From contig DEFA01000025.1 in the NCBI GenBank assembly GCA_002350525.1, forward strand, positions 11,469 through 75,468: a stretch of DNA of 64,000 nucleotides, written 5' to 3'. Below the pieces are notes generated by a model that had not been told where the DNA came from, made no database searches, and saw only the letters and a list, made by a program, of their open reading frames with translations. Shown piece after piece: positions 59,639-64,000 of this stretch. The position numbers were made by a program, and so were the translations under genes. Position 1 is the first letter of the stretch. Each line of letters begins with the position of its first letter. The DNA is from Lachnospiraceae bacterium UBA2864 (GTDB lineage: Bacteria > Bacillota > Clostridia > Lachnospirales > Lachnospiraceae).

Positions 59639-59747
59639 TATCTATCCTCTCATAGTCGCTGATACACTCCTTATAATACTTGCAATGCATACAGCAACAT
59701 TTGCATGTTTTCTTTGGTTTTAGCCAATAAAGAAACCTCTTCCACAT
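59628..59747 (-). CDS. Cys-rich mini-protein of 39 residues
   Basis: ATG at 59745-59747 with AAGGAG upstream opens MWKRFLYWLKPKKTCKCCCM then HCKYYKECISDYERIDNAK and stops at 59628. Six cysteines with CxCCCMxC spacing suggest metal binding. It overlaps the start of the AAA ATPase gene by 11 bp. Similar tiny Cys-rich genes occur in Lachnospiraceae mobile elements. Function unknown. Confidence 0.65.
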   Translation of the reverse strand: MWKRFLYWLKPKKTCKCCCMHCKYYKECISDYERIDNAK

Positions 59748-59765
59748 ATTGATATCTCCTTCTCA

Positions 59766-59873
59766 TTAAAGGAATAACCCTATTCCAATAAGTGTTATCC
59801 AGCATACCGTCTTAACTGCCCAAATCATCAATTTTATCGGTAATATAAATAACTCCCACAATAGTCTTAACAT
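59766..59873 (-). CDS. Mini-membrane protein of 35 residues
   Basis: ATG at 59871-59873 with GGGAG upstream encodes MLRLLWELFILPIKLMIWAV and KTVCWITLIGIGLFL, one or two hydrophobic stretches, stop at 59766. It lies 18 bp before the Cys-rich mini-gene and forms a three-gene unit with it and the AAA ATPase. Confidence 0.6.
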   Translation of the reverse strand: MLRLLWELFILPIKLMIWAVKTVCWITLIGIGLFL

Positions 59874-60138
59874 ATGATCAACTCCCTTCTCTTAAATCCA
59901 ATGTTTTTATCCCTTTATATTCTTTCAGAATTGTTTTATTCCTTTTTATTCTTTTTCCTTTTTTTGATAGTATAATCATCTCATATATGTTGTCCCTTTT
60001 TCAGCACAGCTCTCAAAGCCGCATAAACTCTACATTTATCGCCTGTTTGATACTGTTTAAGTTTTTCAAACTGTTATTTCAAACACAATATTGTTAGAAT
60101 ACAATTATCACGTGATCCGTAAGACAGGAGGTAAGCCA

Positions 60139-60843
60139 ATGTCTAAAGAAACAAAAACATATCATATTGACGGTTGTGATTATTCCTTTGATTTTTCAGT
60201 TTTCAAGCATTTGTTTAGCACATATAAAACCAGAGAAAAAATAACTATTACAGAGACCGAGAATAGGCTTTCTAAATCGCTAAATCTATCAACTGATGCA
60301 ATACATAACTGGAGATTCGGAAACAACGCTCCATCTAGTACAGAACTCATAAAGGATATAGCTGAAGCACTAGGAATAAGCGACTATAAAATACTATTAA
60401 TCAAAAAGACTGGAGAGGATAAAATGGGAACAAACGATAGAATATTAGATTCACTTAAGAGAATATATGATGCAGCGATATTATATCTAGATGAATATGA
60501 TTGCACATTCGGGTATGCAATGTATTGGCAAGATTTAAAAGACAAAGGATATTCAGACGATCATATTACTAACGAAATATACTCGATGGCAAGCGACAAT
60601 CTTCATCAAGTTGAAATTGTCTTACAACAAGAATATATAATACTCCATAAACTTGATATCTATGGTAAATTAGAAAACTATATTTATTCTGATTTATGCA
60701 GTTTATGGGATATGAAGCTCGAAAAATACTGCGATTATGATGCTTTCGATGACTTAGAAGAGTTTAGAAAAAAACCTAATCCGAACGAAGAATCTCAAAA
60801 AGCCATTAATAAACTCAATGAAATTATGTCAGAATACTTCTAA
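60139..60843 (+). CDS. XRE-like helix-turn-helix protein with unknown C-terminal domain
   Basis: 234 residues from the ATG with AGGAGG seven bases upstream. N-terminal HTH of relaxed type (ENRLSKSLNLSTDAIHNWRF, PSSTELIKDIAEALGISDYK); the following 130 residues are acidic and helical (LKRIYDAAILYLDEYDCTFG ... SDLCSLWDMKLEKYCDYDAF). Possibly a regulator of the divergent mini-gene/ATPase unit. A terminator follows. Confidence 0.75.
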   Translation: MSKETKTYHIDGCDYSFDFSVFKHLFSTYKTREKITITETENRLSKSLNLSTDAIHNWRFGNNAPSSTELIKDIAEALGISDYKILLIKKTGEDKMGTNDRILDSLKRIYDAAILYLDEYDCTFGYAMYWQDLKDKGYSDDHITNEIYSMASDNLHQVEIVLQQEYIILHKLDIYGKLENYIYSDLCSLWDMKLEKYCDYDAFDDLEEFRKKPNPNEESQKAINKLNEIMSEYF

Positions 60844-60847
60844 ACAA

Positions 60848-60896
60848 AAAAGCAGGCAATCCATGATACTCTCGTACCACAGATTGTCTGCTTTTA
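60848..60896 (+). terminator. Terminator after the HTH gene
   Basis: AAGCAGGCAATC / GATTGTCTGCTT, 12 bp with one G-U pair and a 20-nt loop, then TTAAATT; A-rich on the other side, so it could work for both strands. Confidence 0.8.
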
Positions 60897-60956
60897 AATT
60901 ATTAAACATTTAGTGAAAAACTCATTGTTGTCTCCCCTGTAACCACCCAATACTTT

Positions 60957-61904
60957 CTATCTCTTCGGTGGTTTTAGTGTTGCAACATCTCTCACTGGTT
61001 CTTTTGTGCCTTCAGTTTTCATATAATCTTCGAAGGCATCGGCCCCATACTGATGATCCTGTTCAGCTACAACAGGAACCAGAGCCTTATCAGCTTCACT
61101 GAATATTCTCTCATCAATTTCATAGTCAGGTTCTTTAGACATACTATCTCTGACTGCCATTTCCAGACTATTCAGCTTATCAATAGATGATTCCAGAAAT
61201 AACTTAATGCTTTCATATACACCACGCTGCCAGCGCCATGGTTTCTTGGCAAGCTCTGTCTTTGAAAACTTCTTCTCCTTGCTAGTCAGATCAACATCTT
61301 TGGTATCTTTCCCAAGAAGAGTTCTGAAAGCTTTTCTTTTCTCTCCACGAGCCTCCTTAATGATCTGCTTTGCTTCTCTCATATCTTTACCGAAGTCATC
61401 TATACGAGTGATAATATCATTAGTTTCCTGAATTCCGATATCTACGCTATTCCTCATACCATCGAGAACATGTCTCACTCTCAGAAGCTCTGATACTCTG
61501 AACAGCGCTTTTTTTCCAGTTTTCTTAAAATCCGAAACTATCTCCTTTGCCTTTCCAGCTATATAGTTCTTTGTCGCCTTTAGGCTTTTCTTTAAGCCAT
61601 CAACTCGGAGCTGAGTCTGTTCGATCATATAAGAACCAAGTCTGTTGAGTCCGTCCTCAAGTGCAGCTTCAGCACGGTTCATCCTTGCTTCAAGAGTTTT
61701 ATCCTGAGTTTCCCTGACATATCTTACTTCTTTACGCATCTCGTCAAGCTGATTATTCATCATTTCAAGCTTATCCTGAAGTACATCGATATATGAAACA
61801 AGATCAACCACATTTGCAGCTTCTCTTTCCATCTGATTCTTCTTTAGAAGCTCTATCAGTTCGATTACATTTTTATCTGTCGAAATCTGTACTATTTCTT
61901 CCAT
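60957..61904 (-). CDS. DUF6674-type conjugative-element protein
   Basis: 315 residues from the ATG at 61902-61904 with GGAGG upstream (MEEIVQISTDKNVIELIELL). Long coiled-coil regions (IDVLQDKLEMMNNQLDEMRK, RMNRAEAALEDGLNRLGSYM) and a C-terminal YESIKLFLESSIDKLN helix. DUF6674 proteins are known from Lachnospiraceae conjugative elements, usually near SpoVG-like and sortase genes, as here. Function unknown; structural or relaxosome-linked role is a guess. Confidence 0.75.
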   Translation of the reverse strand: MEEIVQISTDKNVIELIELLKKNQMEREAANVVDLVSYIDVLQDKLEMMNNQLDEMRKEVRYVRETQDKTLEARMNRAEAALEDGLNRLGSYMIEQTQLRVDGLKKSLKATKNYIAGKAKEIVSDFKKTGKKALFRVSELLRVRHVLDGMRNSVDIGIQETNDIITRIDDFGKDMREAKQIIKEARGEKRKAFRTLLGKDTKDVDLTSKEKKFSKTELAKKPWRWQRGVYESIKLFLESSIDKLNSLEMAVRDSMSKEPDYEIDERIFSEADKALVPVVAEQDHQYGADAFEDYMKTEGTKEPVRDVATLKPPKR

Positions 61905-61988
61905 TTGACCATATCCTCCATATAAATAGCTGCCACATATCATTTCTGATACATAGCAGCCAGATTCTTTTAGACTTCACTGCCTTTA

Positions 61989-62747
61989 TCACTTTTTCTT
62001 ACTTTTCTTCGCCGGAGCCTTCTGCTCCTGAGTTTTATCAGGAGCATCCTCATCCATTGTTTCTTCTTTGGATTCTTCCTTACCCTTGAAAGGGAGCTCT
62101 GTCTCCTGGTTCTTCTCAGGTTCAATTACCGTCTTATCTCTCTCAGCAGCATATCCATCCAGAATTGATGCAAACAGCTTATCTCTGAAATCCTTTGTTA
62201 CCGGATAACAGATATCCTGATAGATAGCCTTACCTTCCTCATCAACCTTCTTGGTCTTATAGGATGGCATTGTTACAAAGAGGCCCTTCTTTCCTTCGAT
62301 GACATTTATATTATTGATGATAAAGCTGTCTTCGATATAGATTTGACCAACCGCCTTAACATTACTGCCTTCCTTATCAAGAGGATGCATTCTGACCGAA
62401 TGCTTTGGCTCAGCCACCTTATCCCTTTCTTTCTCCCCAACGGTCATTACAGCAACATGATCGTTAACAGCCTTTTCATATGTTGCTAGAATGTTGGTAT
62501 AGAGTTCCTCACGGAATTCCTTTGTTATAGGATTGCATACATCCTTATATACAGGCTGTCCATCCTCTCCAAGCTCACTGCTTCTGTATCTTGGCATGCT
62601 CACAAAAAGCTCCCCATTCTTGGAATTCTCAATTATGGAGATATTAGTGACCTTGAAACTGTTGCCAAAAACCACATTTGCAAATGCCTTTACCTTTGTT
62701 TCCTCATTAGTTGTCTTTACGACATTGATCTTAATCATATAATTCAT
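61989..62747 (-). CDS. Tandem SpoVG-like protein
   Basis: 252 residues with two SpoVG-like domains: KVKAFANVVFGNSFKVTNIS ... FVSMPRYRSSELGEDG (about 15-95) and NVKAVGQIYIEDSFIINNIN ... FVTMPSYKTKKVDEEG (about 130-205), followed by a Lys/Glu-rich tail. SpoVG binds nucleic acids; duplicated forms are typical of clostridial integrative elements. Follows the sortase gene, with the ATG chosen for its distance from AAAGG. Confidence 0.88.
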   Translation of the reverse strand: MNYMIKINVVKTTNEETKVKAFANVVFGNSFKVTNISIIENSKNGELFVSMPRYRSSELGEDGQPVYKDVCNPITKEFREELYTNILATYEKAVNDHVAVMTVGEKERDKVAEPKHSVRMHPLDKEGSNVKAVGQIYIEDSFIINNINVIEGKKGLFVTMPSYKTKKVDEEGKAIYQDICYPVTKDFRDKLFASILDGYAAERDKTVIEPEKNQETELPFKGKEESKEETMDEDAPDKTQEQKAPAKKSKKK

Positions 62748-62753
62748 AATCAT

Positions 62754-63545
62754 TTACCTTTCCCTTATCGTTTTATTTGTTGTCTCTGCAGATTTATCTG
62801 CAACAGGCATACACACACACACGAACCGCTTAGTTCCTCTCTCAGCACAGGTAAAGAGAGTCAACTTCTCTGTTCCATCTGTATTCTTAATGGAGTTGTC
62901 TCTTGGTTCTACAACCTTTGTATTCACAATCTTGTAAATGTGACTCTTCCCCCTTTTATCTATAAGCTCCACCTTATCTCCAATCTGAACAGTATTCAGC
63001 GGTGTGAAAAATGTACCTCTCCTGGAACCATTATGTCCGCAGAGAACACAGTTACCCTTTTCTCCGATTCCGGCAGTTTCGGCAAGATGTCCTATACCTT
63101 TGCAAAGAACATCCTCTCCTGTCCCTTCCATTACTGGATACTTAATATCAATAGACTCTATCTTAATAATGCCGATGACTTCCTCTTTAGAAAGTGCATC
63201 GGCATCCTCCTGTGACAAGGAGGACGGCTCTTCCGTCTCCTCCTCTTCCACATCCATCTCTTCTTCATTTTCATCCTCCATTTTATCTTCGAAGCCCTGC
63301 ATCAACTGCTCAGCTTCTTTTTCTCCTGTGTATTTCAGGAATTCGGGATACATGACAAATGCTATCCCGGCGATAATCAAAGCTATAACAAATGGCCAAT
63401 TTATTCTTTTCTTTTTTCTCTTTGGCTTCCTATCCCTGGAACTGACCACTATTTTGTTATATGGCTTCCTATCTTCCTTTTTATATCTCACAGGATTCAG
63501 GTCTGATAAATCCACCTGTTTACTCTTTCTGTCACGTCTCCACAT
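62754..63545 (-). CDS. Class B/D-like sortase with TLxTC motif
   Basis: 263 residues. N-terminal basic tail, transmembrane helix (50-67, WPFVIALIIAGIAFVMYP), acidic linker and sortase domain: catalytic His in CGHNGSRRGTFF (about 171), Cys in TLFTCAERG (about 232) and Arg in RGTKRFV. Sortases attach proteins to the cell wall; in conjugative elements they fix adhesins for mating. It is preceded by GGAGGG and the inverted repeat at 63569-63583. Confidence 0.92.
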   Translation of the reverse strand: MWRRDRKSKQVDLSDLNPVRYKKEDRKPYNKIVVSSRDRKPKRKKKRINWPFVIALIIAGIAFVMYPEFLKYTGEKEAEQLMQGFEDKMEDENEEEMDVEEEETEEPSSLSQEDADALSKEEVIGIIKIESIDIKYPVMEGTGEDVLCKGIGHLAETAGIGEKGNCVLCGHNGSRRGTFFTPLNTVQIGDKVELIDKRGKSHIYKIVNTKVVEPRDNSIKNTDGTEKLTLFTCAERGTKRFVCVCMPVADKSAETTNKTIRER

Positions 63546-63568
63546 CCTGATCCCTCCATTTTATAAAC

Positions 63569-63583
63569 TTCGCTAGTAGCGAA
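63569..63583. promoter_or_regulatory. 15-bp inverted repeat before the sortase gene
   Basis: TTCGCTA-G-TAGCGAA, a perfect inverted repeat about 25 bp before the sortase start. A close match (TTCGCT-GCT-AGCGAA) lies inside the small gene at 24070-24237. Could be a shared regulator site; the remainder of 63546-63775 shows no gene. Confidence 0.4.
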
Positions 63584-63775
63584 TGTTACTTCACTTTTGT
63601 CGTTCGAGCACAAATTACGGCATTTCGAGCGCATTTTTATCCATAGTGTTTAATTTAGTGTTATGTTTAAGATTTATATGTACTCCAGTTTTTACAGGAA
63701 AACGACATATTCCAACGGCTTATCTACATCTATATTTTTTACGCTATGTTTTATGATATAATGCTGTATCTTTTA

Positions 63776-64000
63776 TTACTTATATGGCCTCGCATAAAAG
63801 ACCACATTTCCGTCCCTCAGCGGATCAAGTACAACACCTCTTGATTTTCCTGCCGCATGAACCATCATTCCATTTCCAACATATATAGCCACATGGGAAA
63901 TGTTCCTGAAACATCCATTTTCTTCATACGAATAAAAGATCAGATCTCCCGGCTTCAGGTCTTCCTTATTGACTAACATTGCATTTTCAAAGCAGTAATA
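63776..64000 (-). CDS. NlpC/P60 endopeptidase, C-terminal fragment
   Basis: The frame runs off the right edge; 74 codons are seen. PGDLIFYS, NISHVAIYVGNGMMVHAAG and FYARPYK are the last parts of an NlpC/P60 domain, with the catalytic His in SHVAIYVG and the third polar residue (His) in VHAAG; the catalytic Cys lies beyond the edge. In conjugative elements such enzymes open peptidoglycan for the mating channel (VirB1/CwlT-like). Confidence 0.9.
   Translation of the reverse strand, partial: YYCFENAMLVNKEDLKPGDLIFYSYEENGCFRNISHVAIYVGNGMMVHAAGKSRGVVLDPLRDGNVVFYARPYK

Overview
The window looks like chromosomal or chromid DNA of an AT-rich Gram-positive anaerobe, most likely a Lachnospiraceae member (Butyrivibrio / Pseudobutyrivibrio / Roseburia-like). 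The basis is strong AGGAGG ribosome sites, TTGACA/TATAAT promoters, rho-independent terminators, a Clostridia-style conjugative-element gene set (tandem SpoVG domains, TLxTC sortase, NlpC/P60, DUF6462, DUF6674, DUF6076 proteins) and a GEMM-I riboswitch. Almost everything is transcribed leftwards (minus strand).

Region A (1-8.1 kb), housekeeping/metabolic: a LuxR-type regulator, an atypical P-II protein, a PotABCD-like polyamine ABC transporter and two tandem ornithine-cyclodeaminase-family paralogues. Three similar CAAAGG..CCUUU leader hairpins stand in front of the LuxR, P-II and last cyclodeaminase genes. Region B (8.1-9.0 kb) is about 1 kb of intergenic DNA with a dispersed repeat, 24-bp inverted repeats and a decayed or doubtful ORF.

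Region C (9.0-21.0 kb) is an eight-gene, very AT-rich operon: small HTH protein, SPFH/band-7 protein with three zinc ribbons, a membrane protein, three paralogous zinc-ribbon/TPR/TIR proteins (all keep a WxxxE motif; two carry a transmembrane segment), a zinc-ribbon CFI-box protein and a HEPN-like protein with an Rx4H motif. Upstream lie a consensus promoter, a cyclic-di-GMP (GEMM-I) riboswitch aptamer and an intrinsic terminator. This looks like an immune-type or stress operon under nucleotide second-messenger control and is the first candidate for an undescribed system.

Region D (21-33 kb) is the integration/regulation end of a mobile element: tyrosine integrase, excisionase-like proteins, MazF-like toxin, two resolvase-like proteins, several XRE regulators, an S24 (LexA/CI-like) repressor, an HD-domain protein, a DUF6076 protein under a phased operator array, and RNA 2',3'-cyclic phosphodiesterase. 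Region E (33.1-33.7 kb) is a tight array of eight tRNA genes including tRNA-Ile(UAU) and a tRNA-Lys(UUU) with C33. Region F (34-36.9 kb) holds small hypothetical genes, an SseB-domain protein and a flavodoxin.

Region G (36.9-59 kb) is a defence island: WYL regulator, SNF2 helicase, very large N6-adenine methyltransferase, DUF6602 protein, CD-NTase with C-terminal sensor-like domain, a 2114-residue helicase/DUF1998/nuclease-like fusion, a RelE-like/UvrD-type helicase and a DUF262-DUF1524 (GmrSD-like) protein. It resembles class 1 DISARM crossed with a CD-NTase (CBASS-like) module and is the second candidate for an undescribed system. Region H (59-64 kb) has an AAA ATPase with two tiny genes, an HTH protein and conjugative-element genes (DUF6674, tandem SpoVG, sortase, NlpC/P60), suggesting that about 21-64+ kb is one integrative conjugative element whose cargo includes regions E to G. 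No CRISPR array and no rRNA gene were seen.
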